NCBI GenBank assembly: GCA_951812725.1
Contig: OX638330.1
Location: forward strand, 2,666,001 to 2,730,000
Length of the DNA: 64,000 nt
Origin: an uncultured Caldilineaceae bacterium
GTDB lineage: Bacteria; Chloroflexota; Anaerolineae; Caldilineales; Caldilineaceae
Direction of reading: 5' to 3'
The translations under genes and the position numbers were made by a program. Positions 8,717 to 17,427 of the stretch are shown one piece after another; the first letter of the stretch is position 1; the number at the start of each line of letters is the position of its first letter. A model generated the notes under the pieces. That model saw only the letters and a list, made by a program, of their open reading frames with translations, searched no databases and was not told where the DNA came from.

Positions 8717-9676
8717 TCATGCGTCGGCGGGGGTTGCGGCGCGGCGCCGTCTGCGTTCCCAGGCTGGGGCGCCTGTGACCAGCGCGACGCCGAAAAGTAT
8801 GCAGACACCGCCGAGGAGCTGCTGAACGGTGGGGAACACGTCGAAGAGGAATCGTGACCAGATTACTGCTGCGACGGGGCTGGCGGCGAGGGCGACGGCG
8901 AAGACGCTCATGTCGAGTTTGCGCAGGGTCCGGTAGTAGAGAAGACGGCTGATGACGACGTCGACGGTGGCGACGAGGAGGAGGATTGGGAAGGCTTCGC
9001 GGGACGGCAGGGCCATTTCGCCGCGGGCGAGGTTGAAGAGGGCGAGAAAGGCTGCGGTCAAGAGGAGGCGGTAGAAGAAGAAATTGAGAAGGTCCACCTC
9101 GCCCATGTAGCGCTTGGTGAGGGCGGCGTGCAAGGCGTAGATGAATGTGGAGAGGAGTATCATGAGCGTGCCGAGGCCGAGATAGTCGCCGGGCTGGAAG
9201 GAGATTACGGCGAGCCCTATTACGGCGATGGCAGAACCAACTCCTTGCCCGAGGCTGAAGCGGTCGCCGAGCCAGACGAGGCCAAAGCCCAGGCTGAAGA
9301 GCACGGTCATCTTGCCCACCAGGGCGGCGACGCCAGGGTCGATGTAGGCCATTGCGAAGTAGTTGAGGTTAGTGCTGACCGCCACGCACAGTCCGATGGC
9401 CAGGAATGCCGGCCACATCCGTAGCAGGGGCGCCAGTCGCAATCTGCGCCTGACCAGGCCCAGCAGTCCAATTTCCAGGGCGGCGAATGCGATTACGTAG
9501 AAGGCGCCGAGTCCCGGATCGATGTATGGAAAGACGACGCGGGCAAAGACATAGTGCAGGCTGTCTATCATCAGCAGGCTGACGATGAGGGTAATCCCAC
9601 GCGCCCTGCCAACCCGGGTCTCGCTGCCGCCCGTCCATAGCAAGGCGACGGGATTCTTGCGAGGCACATCGGTCAT
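8717..9676 (-). CDS. EamA/DMT-family membrane transporter
   Basis: A 319-residue, strongly hydrophobic protein with about ten predicted membrane helices in two five-helix halves, the EamA drug/metabolite transporter plan. Typical features are 'FVLP'-free hydrophobic blocks, 'MAYIDPGVAALVGKMTVLFSLGFGLVWLG'-like text at the first repeat end (Pro-Gly and an acidic or basic residue at helix ends), and 'ASPVAAVIWSRFLFD' near the second repeat end. The substrate is unknown. No clear Shine-Dalgarno precedes the ATG at 9676. It is divergent from dinB, with about 210 bp between them, and its 3' end abuts hairpin-repeat copy 2. Confidence 0.85.
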   Translation of the reverse strand: MTDVPRKNPVALLWTGGSETRVGRARGITLIVSLLMIDSLHYVFARVVFPYIDPGLGAFYVIAFAALEIGLLGLVRRRLRLAPLLRMWPAFLAIGLCVAVSTNLNYFAMAYIDPGVAALVGKMTVLFSLGFGLVWLGDRFSLGQGVGSAIAVIGLAVISFQPGDYLGLGTLMILLSTFIYALHAALTKRYMGEVDLLNFFFYRLLLTAAFLALFNLARGEMALPSREAFPILLLVATVDVVISRLLYYRTLRKLDMSVFAVALAASPVAAVIWSRFLFDVFPTVQQLLGGVCILFGVALVTGAPAWERRRRRAATPADA

Positions 9677-9885
9677 CGTACTTGCCTTTAATTGAAGCGC
9701 GGAGGATGAGGAGTGGGGCCATTTCCTGCCCAGGCCGCAACGGTTTCGGAACGCAGCAGGACTGTGCTGCGATGCACATCATATCCGGGCTTTGCGAAAG
9801 CTGCCAATAGGGGAGATGCCGGCTGTGCTAAAATACGAGCAGGCTTGGATTTCAGGTGGGCTTTGAGGTTGGCGAGGGTTAAAGG

Positions 9886-11067
9886 ATGGTTCGGAAGATT
9901 CTCCACTTCGACCTTGACGCATTCTACTGCGCGGTCGAAGAGCAGCGGCATGGCGAGTTGAAGGGGGCTCCCTTTGCGGTGGGGGGTCGGCCGGAGAGTC
10001 GGGGCGTGGTGGCGTCCTGTTCTTATGCGGCGCGGCGGTTTGGCATCCGCTCGGCGATGGGCATGGCGCAAGCGGTGCGGCTATGCCCGCAACTGCGCAT
10101 TTTGCCGCCGGATATGCGGGCGTACGGTCAGATGTCCGGGCGGGTGATGGAGATTCTGCACAGGATTACGCCGCAGGTGGAGCAGCTCTCGATCGATGAG
10201 GCGTTCCTGGATGTGACGGAGCTGGAAGAATACGCAACTGTGCTGGCGCGGCAGTTGCAGGCGGAGGTTGAAGATGTATTGGGGCTGCCTTCGTCGTTGG
10301 GGGCGGCGACGAATAAGCTGGTCGCGAAGATAGCCACCGATGTAGGCAAAGCGGCGGTTCAGACTGACGACTACCCGAGGGCGATTCAGGTTGTGCCGCC
10401 GGGTCGGGAGGCGGAGTTTCTGGCGCCATTGCCGGTGGATGCGCTATGGGGGGTTGGGCCGCGCACGCGTGAGCGGCTGGCGGCGATTGGCATTCGCAAG
10501 GTCGCGGATGTATTGGGTGCGCAACCGGAGGAGCTGGCGCGACAGTTCGGCAAGCTGGGTCATGATCTGCGGCGGCAAGCGCAGGGACTCGACCAGCGGC
10601 CGGTTGTTACGGAGCGGGAGGCGAAGTCTATCAGCCAGGAGACGACCTTCGCGCAGGATGTCGATGATACGGAGACTTTGCGAAGGGCCTTGCGTCAACA
10701 GGCAGCCGAGGTGGGCGTCCGTTTGCAGAGGAATAGTTTGGCGGCACGCACCGTTACGGTGAAGTTACGCTGGGCCGATTTCAGTACACGCACCCGCCAG
10801 ACGACAGTAACGCAGCCGTTGGACGACGAGGAGGAAATCGCCCGTATCGCGCTGGACTTGCTGACGGCCCTGCGGCCTGGAGGTAGGGCGGTGCGGCTGA
10901 TAGGGGTAGGTTGCAGCGGACTGGTGGCGGCGGTGCGGCAGATGAGCATATTTGATCTGCCGGCGGACGCGGAGGCTCAAGCCAAAGAGGCACAATTGAA
11001 CGAGGCAGTGCAGATGCTGCGAAAGCGGTTCGGGGCAGATGCGATCAAGCGCGGGAGCGAGTTGTGA
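9886..11067 (+). CDS. dinB: DNA polymerase IV (Y-family)
   Basis: Translesion polymerase of 393 residues. The catalytic acidic residues are present: D9 in 'ILHFDLDAFY' and D104/E105 in 'LSIDEAFLDV'. Tyr14 sits at the steric-gate position. 'SSLGAATNKLVAKIATD' and 'LWGVGPRTRERLAAIGI' (helix-hairpin-helix thumb) follow, then a little-finger domain. A 'QMSIFDL' element near residue 350 fits a beta-clamp-binding motif and lies before a roughly 40-residue tail. GAGGG is seven bases ahead of the ATG. No LexA-type box was recognised in the 209-bp upstream region. Confidence 0.95.
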   Translation: MVRKILHFDLDAFYCAVEEQRHGELKGAPFAVGGRPESRGVVASCSYAARRFGIRSAMGMAQAVRLCPQLRILPPDMRAYGQMSGRVMEILHRITPQVEQLSIDEAFLDVTELEEYATVLARQLQAEVEDVLGLPSSLGAATNKLVAKIATDVGKAAVQTDDYPRAIQVVPPGREAEFLAPLPVDALWGVGPRTRERLAAIGIRKVADVLGAQPEELARQFGKLGHDLRRQAQGLDQRPVVTEREAKSISQETTFAQDVDDTETLRRALRQQAAEVGVRLQRNSLAARTVTVKLRWADFSTRTRQTTVTQPLDDEEEIARIALDLLTALRPGGRAVRLIGVGCSGLVAAVRQMSIFDLPADAEAQAKEAQLNEAVQMLRKRFGADAIKRGSEL

Positions 11068-11236
11068 GGCCGACAGGGGACTTGCTCAGCGGAAGTGGAA
11101 ACATGGAGAGCCCTCCGTTTTTTCGTTTATGGTTCGAGGGGCTGGGTGTTTGGTTCCTGGCAAGTGACGCACCAGGACTTGGTCGAGCCGGTTCGGTGTC
11201 ATTCCTGTTGGTCCGCACGAAATAGGGGTGGATTCT

Positions 11237-12202
11237 ATGCGATACGAAGTCCCGCTACCTGAAGAGCTGGTCGACGAACTGTTCCCTTTCTGGGAGTCCA
11301 TTTTTGGGGAGGTATTGCCCGACATTGCGCGCGAGGTTTTTCTGGGCGCAGAAGAGGACTATAACGGTGGCACCCTATACCTGCAAAGAGAGGGTGAACG
11401 CCTGGCAAGCACATGCTTCACGATGAAATCGAAGACGGTGCCGATTTTGGCAGGTTTCGGAGAAGTTGCAACGGAACCGCGGTTTCGAGGCAGAGGCATT
11501 GCGACAGAACTTTGCAGGCGGGCGGTGGAGGATGTTCGCGCGGGGGGCCGAGAGGCGTTCTTTCTGGGGACGGTCAACCCGGCGGCGGCGCGCGTCTACC
11601 ACCGGCTGGGGTGGCGAAAGCTGGCGGGGGCCAATGTGATGGCCAATATCCTCAGCGGGAAGTCGCCCGAAGCTTTTCTGGTAGACTACTTCGCGGGAGA
11701 GGGAGCAAAGGTTGTGGAGTCGTCGCCAGCGGACCGCATTCCAATGATCCCGCTGATCCTCTGTCCACATGACTGGCAGGTGCTGGACGCGAATACGAAT
11801 GTCTGCTCAACACGCTATGCCACACAGAATTCGTGTATGGGGCTGTTTGTGCGGTATGAACGGGTCCGGTTGAGCGGTGAGGGTGCGTGGTTCGCGGCCA
11901 GGACGGCGGAGGGGAAGGTGGTCGGGCTGTCGTCGGCGCGCAGAGACGAAGGGGGTGCGTTCCAGATAGACGCATTCGCGCATGCGCGCTTTTCGGAGGT
12001 GTGGGAAGAGTTGGCGCAGGCGGCAATCGGCAAGTCCGAAGAACTGGGCAAGGGCAAATGCTATGCGGTCGTTTCGGTTGAGGATGAGGAAAAGCAGTCG
12101 TGGTTCGAGTTGCTAGGTTTTCGGGGAACCGGAGCCGGGAAAGCGTTCGAATTGGATGGAAGGCGGGTGGCTTCGGTGAGAATGGAGAGAAGCGGGGCCT
12201 AG
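11237..12202 (+). CDS. GNAT-family N-acetyltransferase
   Basis: The N-terminal half holds a clear GNAT core. 'RFRGRGIATELCRRAVEDV' is the acetyl-CoA pyrophosphate loop (R/Q-x-x-G-x-G/A), and 'NPAAARVYHRLGWRKL' is the following motif B. The C-terminal half (about residues 165-321) looks like a second, degenerate GNAT fold lacking the loop, a plan seen in Eis-like and mycothiol-synthase-like proteins. An in-frame GTG at 11228 is possible, but the ATG at 11237 has AGGGG eight bases upstream. The acetyl acceptor is unknown. It is monocistronic and convergent with the PhyH operon. Confidence 0.85.
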   Translation: MRYEVPLPEELVDELFPFWESIFGEVLPDIAREVFLGAEEDYNGGTLYLQREGERLASTCFTMKSKTVPILAGFGEVATEPRFRGRGIATELCRRAVEDVRAGGREAFFLGTVNPAAARVYHRLGWRKLAGANVMANILSGKSPEAFLVDYFAGEGAKVVESSPADRIPMIPLILCPHDWQVLDANTNVCSTRYATQNSCMGLFVRYERVRLSGEGAWFAARTAEGKVVGLSSARRDEGGAFQIDAFAHARFSEVWEELAQAAIGKSEELGKGKCYAVVSVEDEEKQSWFELLGFRGTGAGKAFELDGRRVASVRMERSGA

Positions 12203-12228
12203 CCGGTCGTGGAGGTAAAGATAGACAA

Positions 12229-12250
12229 GCGGCTGACATTGGACAGCCGC
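12229..12250. terminator. Hairpin between the convergent GNAT gene and PhyH operon
   Basis: GCGGCTG (12229-12235) and CAGCCGC (12244-12250) form a perfect 7-bp stem with an 8-base loop, placed between two convergent transcription units. There is no clean T run, so it may be a weak or Rho-assisted terminator. Confidence 0.4.
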
Positions 12251-12361
12251 CACGTATCTGAGAACTCTTTCTAATTCTGGTTCCTGCCGTTCACGAGATC
12301 AGCGAAAAGCCCCTACGCATCATACCTACGTTCTGGCAAGCGGTTGCGGGGAACCTGAACC

Positions 12362-13249
12362 CTACCCCATCATGGCGTCCTCGCCGCGCCATTCAAGGTC
12401 GATACCAACATAATCCTTGACCAGAGGCTGAAGGTGCCGCGGGAAGCCCTTCATGAAGGCTTTGGCTTGGTCTGAAAGTTGCCACGGTGCCACGACCGGG
12501 TAATCGCGCGGGCGCAGACCGATGCCACAGGAGAGGCGGACTCGGTCGATACGGTTTGGGAAGGCGGAGTGATAGGTGCGGGAGGCGAAGACGATTTCAT
12601 CGCCGGGTTCGGTGAAGAGAGGCACAAGGCCAGGTATGTCGAAGCCCACGTAACTTTCGGGTTCGGTGCCGATGCGATGGAAGGAGCGCTTGTCGGGGGT
12701 CAGCTGGAATCCTTCGGGCCCCTCCCAATCTTCGACGTGGGAATCTTCGATTACGGCGAGCCCACCATGCTTGGGATGGGAGCCGGTGATGTAGAACCAG
12801 AGGCCGGAGGGCCATGGTCCGCGATTCAGTATGTCTCCGGAGGAGGTGGGAGGGCCGTCGGAGAAACCGCAGAAGTCGGAGTGCCAGCTTAGCGGGGCGG
12901 AGCCTGGATTGCGGATGATGGCGGCAGTGCGGTTGACGGTCAGCTCTTCGGTCTGGCAGAAGACGCGCTGGGCGCGCATGAAGGGCTCGTGGTCGAACAG
13001 CTTCCACATGGCTGGAGAGTGCTCGATGAAGGAGGTGTGGGTGAAACTGTTGCCTTCGCCGAGCGTGTCTTCCGGATCGATTACCTGCTTGACTGATTGC
13101 TGAAGCTCAGTTACAAGCTCATCGGAGAGCACATTTTTGACAATCGCGAAGCCGTGGGCCTCTACGCAGGCCTGCGCGGCGTCCAGCTCGTTCAGTGTGA
13201 ACTCGTAAGGATAGCCCAACTCTGGCTTCTGAATGTGGCTATAGTCCAT
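12362..13249 (-). CDS. Phytanoyl-CoA dioxygenase family protein (PhyH-1)
   Basis: Fe(II)/2-oxoglutarate-dependent oxygenase fold, 295 residues, last gene of the ABC transporter-PhyH operon. The iron facial triad is intact: His and Asp in 'LSWHSDFCGF', and the distal His in 'RTYHSAFPNRIDRVRL', whose downstream Arg is the usual 2-oxoglutarate anchor. AAGGAG lies seven bases before the ATG. It is closely similar to the two genes upstream (same 'MDYSxIxKPxLGY' start and same MMG ending). The family hydroxylates many substrates other than phytanoyl-CoA, and the operon hints at a sugar-related or osmolyte-like substrate. Confidence 0.9.
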   Translation of the reverse strand: MDYSHIQKPELGYPYEFTLNELDAAQACVEAHGFAIVKNVLSDELVTELQQSVKQVIDPEDTLGEGNSFTHTSFIEHSPAMWKLFDHEPFMRAQRVFCQTEELTVNRTAAIIRNPGSAPLSWHSDFCGFSDGPPTSSGDILNRGPWPSGLWFYITGSHPKHGGLAVIEDSHVEDWEGPEGFQLTPDKRSFHRIGTEPESYVGFDIPGLVPLFTEPGDEIVFASRTYHSAFPNRIDRVRLSCGIGLRPRDYPVVAPWQLSDQAKAFMKGFPRHLQPLVKDYVGIDLEWRGEDAMMG

Positions 13250-13503
13250 TTATGGCTCCTTGCAAAATGCGTGTTCAGTTACCTGATAGTGCTCCGGGTT
13301 ACATGGTGTCTGGAATTCGGCCAAGAACCTGCTCCGATAGTTTGAACGCCGGGAGCGGCTGCGTGTTTTCCCTGCCACCCCAAGAGAAATGATCTTCCCC
13401 TTGCTGACGTATGCGGAGGGGCAAGCCAGGACCGAGCTAACAGCCGCGCACTTGCAGTCGCTACCAGGATGTCCAGGCGAGGATGCGATGGTTCCTGCTT
13501 CTG

Positions 13504-14391
13504 CTAGCCCATCATAGCTTCATCGCCGCTCCAGTCATTATCGATCCCCACATAGTTTTCGAGCAGGGGCTGCCAGCGCTGAGGGAAGGCCTCGATAAAG
13601 GCCTGTGCGTCGGCGGAGAGAGGCCATGGCGCATCTAAAGTGTGCTCGCGGGCGCGGAAGATGATGGCGCAGGAGAGCCGCACGCGATCAATGCGGTTGG
13701 GGAAGGCAGCGTGGAATGTGCGGGAAGCGAAGACGATTTCATCGCCCGGATCGGTAAAGATGGGCACAATGCCAGGCACGTCGAAGCCGACATGCCGGTG
13801 CGGCTCAGTACCCAGCGGGTGAAAGGAGCGCCGGTCGGGAGTAAACTGAAAACCTTGCGGCGCTACAAAATCCTCAAGATGGGAATCTTCGATGACTGCC
13901 AGCCCACCATGTTTGGGATGGGAGCCTGTGATATAGAACCAGAGGCCGGAAGGCCAAGGGCCGCGGTTCAGTACATCTCCTGAAAATTTGCGGGGGCCGT
14001 TGGAGAAGCCGCAAAAGTCTGAGTGCCAAGCGAGCGGGGCAGAGCCGGGATTGCGCAGAATTGCGGCCGAACGGTTGATGGTCAATTCCTCGGCCTGGCA
14101 GAAGACCTGTTGGGCGCGCATGAACGGCTCATGGTCGAGCAGCTTCCACATGGCAAGTGAATGTTCGATGAAAGAGCCATGGGTGTAGCTGTTGCCTTCG
14201 CCCAGCTTGTTGTCGGGGTCGAGAAGCTGCTGGACCGATTCCCGGAGTTCCGCCACCAGTTCAGTGGTGAGCACATTCTTTACTATGGCGAAGCCGTGCG
14301 CTTCAACGCAGTCCTGCGCGGCATTCAGTTCGTCGAGAGTGAATTCATATCGATAGCCCAGATCGGGCTTTTGGATGTTGCTGTAGTCCAT
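13504..14391 (-). CDS. Phytanoyl-CoA dioxygenase family protein (PhyH-2)
   Basis: Second of three tandem paralogues, 295 residues like PhyH-1. The iron triad is in 'LAWHSDFCGFS' and 'RTFHAAFPNRIDRVRL', both complete. The protein is most like PhyH-1 (same HSDFCGF core) and somewhat less like PhyH-3 (HTDWHGF), so the PhyH-1/PhyH-2 duplication looks the more recent. GGAG seven bases ahead of the ATG supports the start. A 254-bp spacer follows before PhyH-1. I saw no promoter in it. Confidence 0.9.
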   Translation of the reverse strand: MDYSNIQKPDLGYRYEFTLDELNAAQDCVEAHGFAIVKNVLTTELVAELRESVQQLLDPDNKLGEGNSYTHGSFIEHSLAMWKLLDHEPFMRAQQVFCQAEELTINRSAAILRNPGSAPLAWHSDFCGFSNGPRKFSGDVLNRGPWPSGLWFYITGSHPKHGGLAVIEDSHLEDFVAPQGFQFTPDRRSFHPLGTEPHRHVGFDVPGIVPIFTDPGDEIVFASRTFHAAFPNRIDRVRLSCAIIFRAREHTLDAPWPLSADAQAFIEAFPQRWQPLLENYVGIDNDWSGDEAMMG

Positions 14392-14532
14392 TCAATTCTC
14401 CGGCAATTCCTGGGCCGTCTTGCACTGGTTCGATGACCACGATCCAAAAAAACCAGCTGCCTACCAAGAAAAGGCGCACTTCGAGTGCGAGGAGGCAGTT
14501 TCAGGTCGAGAGTGGCTGTTGAACGCTCGGCA

Positions 14533-15438
14533 CTACCCCATCATGGCGTCGGCCTGCGGTTCGGCATCGTCGGGCCGCCAGTCGTTGTCGATGCCGGTAT
14601 ATTCCTCCACATAGTGCTGAAAACGCTGGGGAAACGCCTTAATGAACGCCTGCGCGGTTTCGGGGAGCGGCCAGGGCGCGTCGATCTTGTATTCCTTGGG
14701 GCGGAAGCCGACGCCGCAGGAGAGCCGGACGCGGTCGATGCGGTTTGGGAAGGCGGCGTGGTATGTGCGGGTGGCGAAGACGAGCTGGTCAACCGGCTCG
14801 CCGAAGAGGGGTACCATGCCGGGCACGTCGAAGCCGACGTAGTTGTGGGGCTCGGTTCCTTCAGGGTGGAATGAGCGCTTGTCCGGTGTCAGCTCGAATC
14901 CCTCGGGGCCTTGCCAGTCTTCGACGTGGGAATCCTCGATGACGGCCAGGCCTCCGTGCTTGGGGAAGGAGCCGGTGATGTACAACCAGAGGCCGGATGG
15001 CAGGAGGAACTTGTTCAGGATGTCACCGGCGTTTTGCGGGGGGCCGTCTGAGAATCCATGCCAGTCGGTATGCCAACCGAGTGGGTCGGAGCCGGGATTG
15101 CGGATGATGGCGGCGGAGCGGTGAACAGTCATCCCGCCATCGCCGCAATAGAAGCGCATCACACGCATGAAGGGCTCATGGTCGAGCAGTTTCCAAGAGG
15201 CGGGGGAGTGCTCGACGAAGGCGGTGTGGGTAAAGCTGTTGCCGGCGCCCAGCGTGCCGTCCGGATCGAGAACCTCAACCACGGATTCCTGAAGCTCCTT
15301 CACCAGCTCTTCGGTCAAGACGTTCTTTATGATAGCAAAGCCGTGCGCTTCCACACATTCATTCATAGCATCCAATTCATCGACGCTGAACTCATAGCGA
15401 TAGCCCAGGTCCGGTTTTTCAATGTGACTGTAATCCAT
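14533..15438 (-). CDS. Phytanoyl-CoA dioxygenase family protein (PhyH-3)
   Basis: First of the three tandem paralogues in transcription order, 301 residues, starting 30 bp after the permease stop. The triad is 'LGWHTDWHGF' plus 'RTYHAAFPNRIDRVRL'. The core differs from its sisters (Thr-Asp-Trp-His in place of Ser-Asp-Phe-Cys), which changes residues next to the iron and may alter substrate. AAGGAG lies seven bases before the ATG. The C-terminus keeps the shared 'MMG' ending after a short insert. Confidence 0.9.
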   Translation of the reverse strand: MDYSHIEKPDLGYRYEFSVDELDAMNECVEAHGFAIIKNVLTEELVKELQESVVEVLDPDGTLGAGNSFTHTAFVEHSPASWKLLDHEPFMRVMRFYCGDGGMTVHRSAAIIRNPGSDPLGWHTDWHGFSDGPPQNAGDILNKFLLPSGLWLYITGSFPKHGGLAVIEDSHVEDWQGPEGFELTPDKRSFHPEGTEPHNYVGFDVPGMVPLFGEPVDQLVFATRTYHAAFPNRIDRVRLSCGVGFRPKEYKIDAPWPLPETAQAFIKAFPQRFQHYVEEYTGIDNDWRPDDAEPQADAMMG

Positions 15439-15468
15439 GGAAAGCTCCTTGCGAAGACGCTAGCTGAC

Positions 15469-16392
15469 TCATCCCTTCAGTGACCCGATGGTGATTCCCT
15501 GGATCATCTGGCGTTGCATTAGCAAGAATGCGACGATCGGTAACACGGACATCAGAATGGCGGCGGACATGCCGATCCCATAGGCGGGACCGGTGCCTTT
15601 CAACTGGAACATGATTATGGAAACGCCGACGGGCATTGTGTAAATCTGGGGCTTGTTCAACACCAACAGAGGCCAGAGGAAATCGTTCCAATGGTAGGTG
15701 AAAGTAAAGATAGCGAGGGTAGCAAGAACGGGTCTGGACAGGGGCAGCGTGATCAACCACCAGAGCTGCAGTTCATGGGCGCCGTCGATGCGGGCGGCCT
15801 GGAACAGCTCTTCCGGAAGGGTGACGGCGAATTGGCGGAAGAGGAATAGGGCAAACGGGGAGGCCAGTCCGGGCAGGATCAGGGCCCAATAAGTGTCGTG
15901 CATGCCAAGTTTCAAGGTCAAGACGTAGGAGGCGATAATCGTCGACCAAGCAGGTACCAGCATTGTGCTGATAATGAGCCAGAACAGCTTATCGCGACCG
16001 GGAAAGCGCTTGCGGGCGAAGCTATAGCCGGCCAGAGAGGCCAGGAGGACTACACCGAGGGTAAAGGCTGCGCCGGTGAAGACGCTGTTCCAGAACCATT
16101 TCAGAACGGGGGAGTTGGCAACGCCGCTGCCGGTCATCAGGTCGATATAGTTTTTGAGAACTGGCCGCGTCAAGACGAAGGAAGGGGGGATAGTGGCGAC
16201 GTCTGACGGGTGTTTGAAGCTTGTAATGAGAGCCCAATAGAGTGGGAAGAGGGAAACCCCGGCCAATACCAGAATCATCAGAAGAGCGAGGTAGCGAGAG
16301 GCGCTGGCAGAACCTTCCGGCAACAGGCGCAGCTGTAAGGTTTCGAAAAGAGAGGAGGGTTGATTTTTGTGCAGGCTCGCTTTGGTCGCCAT
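15469..16392 (-). CDS. Carbohydrate ABC transporter permease, MalG/CUT1 type
   Basis: Inner-membrane subunit of 307 residues with about six helices. The cytoplasmic EAA loop that docks the ATPase is visible as 'EELFQAARIDGAHELQLWWL' with 'LPLSRP' after it, and the C-terminus 'QRQMIQGITIGSLKG' is typical of MalG-like permeases. The gene follows its partner permease by 15 bp and precedes PhyH-3 by 30 bp, so all are likely one transcript. No ATPase gene is nearby. CUT1 systems often share one MsmX/UgpC-like ATPase encoded elsewhere. Confidence 0.92.
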   Translation of the reverse strand: MATKASLHKNQPSSLFETLQLRLLPEGSASASRYLALLMILVLAGVSLFPLYWALITSFKHPSDVATIPPSFVLTRPVLKNYIDLMTGSGVANSPVLKWFWNSVFTGAAFTLGVVLLASLAGYSFARKRFPGRDKLFWLIISTMLVPAWSTIIASYVLTLKLGMHDTYWALILPGLASPFALFLFRQFAVTLPEELFQAARIDGAHELQLWWLITLPLSRPVLATLAIFTFTYHWNDFLWPLLVLNKPQIYTMPVGVSIIMFQLKGTGPAYGIGMSAAILMSVLPIVAFLLMQRQMIQGITIGSLKG

Positions 16393-16407
16393 GTTCGGGC
16401 CTTCGGA

Positions 16408-17370
16408 TCAGAATTCCACAACCTGGGAAAAACGTCGGAACTGAAAGACGGTAAAACCGACGGTCGCCACGAGGAGAAGCAGTCCGGCGGCGGCGGCGGT
16501 GCCGGAGTTGGCGTAGAAGATCAGCTGGTTGTAAATGTAGTAACCGACGGTGATGGTGCTATGAACAGGTCCGCCGCGTGTCAACACATAGATGGGCACG
16601 AAAACCTGGAGCGCGCCGAGCGTGGAGACGACGATCACGTACAGCATTGCGGGCGTGAGGAGCGGCAAGGTGATCGACCAGTGCTTGCGCCAGAATGCGG
16701 CGCCATCGACGGCGGCAGCGTCGTACAGGCTGGAAGGAATGCTCAACAGGGCGGCGCAGAAGATGATAATTGCTACGCCGTTACTGGAGAGTATGGCCAT
16801 TCCGGCCAGAGAGGGGAGTGCCGAGTAGATATTGCCAAGCCAGTTGACGGGCTCCAATTTGGCAACTGAAAGGAAGTAGTTGAGAACGCCGACATGAAAG
16901 TCAAAAACAAAGCGCCAGATAATTGCTACTGCCAGCCCGGAGATGACACCGGGGAGGTAGAATGCGGCCTGGAAGAAGCCGCGCATGGAACTGCTGCGCA
17001 GAGAGACGATGAGGATGGCGGTCAACAGAGAAAGAGCAGTCGAGATAGGGACAACCATGAAGGTGTAGTAGAAGGAGTTGATCATGGACTTCTGGGCGCT
17101 GGGCATCTCGATGACGTCGGCATAGTTTTGCAGGCCGACGTACTCGGTGACCCCGCGCGGATGCCAGTCGACGATGCTCAACCATATGACCATGCCGTAA
17201 GGTAGGAGGAAAAATATCGCAAAAAAGACCATGAAGGGGGCGATCAGGAGAAAGCCCCACAGCGTCTCAGACTGTGCGTTGGTCAGACGCGGCCAGGGGA
17301 TCGACTTTGGTCGCTGGCGCCAGCCTGCGCCGATTTTGTCTACTCTATCTGTCATGATATCGGGAGGCAT
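16408..17370 (-). CDS. Carbohydrate ABC transporter permease, MalF/UgpA type
   Basis: Partner permease of 320 residues with six or so helices. The EAA loop appears as 'SSLYDAAAVDGAAFWRKHW' with 'ITLPLLTPA' following. Start choice is open: the ATG at 17370 lies inside a hairpin arm, while an in-frame ATG at 17355 ('MTDRVDK') lies just outside it. Neither has a good Shine-Dalgarno. It sits 57 bp after the solute-binding protein gene. Confidence 0.9.
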   Translation of the reverse strand: MPPDIMTDRVDKIGAGWRQRPKSIPWPRLTNAQSETLWGFLLIAPFMVFFAIFFLLPYGMVIWLSIVDWHPRGVTEYVGLQNYADVIEMPSAQKSMINSFYYTFMVVPISTALSLLTAILIVSLRSSSMRGFFQAAFYLPGVISGLAVAIIWRFVFDFHVGVLNYFLSVAKLEPVNWLGNIYSALPSLAGMAILSSNGVAIIIFCAALLSIPSSLYDAAAVDGAAFWRKHWSITLPLLTPAMLYVIVVSTLGALQVFVPIYVLTRGGPVHSTITVGYYIYNQLIFYANSGTAAAAGLLLLVATVGFTVFQFRRFSQVVEF

Positions 17371-17415
17371 TGCGCATTGCGGGCACCCTTTGGTCGCCCT
17401 GCAATACGCAATGCC
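17366..17415 (-). promoter_or_regulatory. Intercistronic hairpin between binding protein and permeases
   Basis: Arms at 17366-17384 and 17396-17415 are near-perfect inverted repeats (one mismatch and one bulged base over about 19 bp) around an 11-base loop. The hairpin falls in the 57-bp gap after the binding-protein stop and overlaps the first possible permease start. Such structures between malE- and malF-like genes usually protect the upstream mRNA, so that binding protein is made in excess of permease. It may also mask the permease start. Confidence 0.7.
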
Positions 17416-17427
17416 TGTGATGGAACT

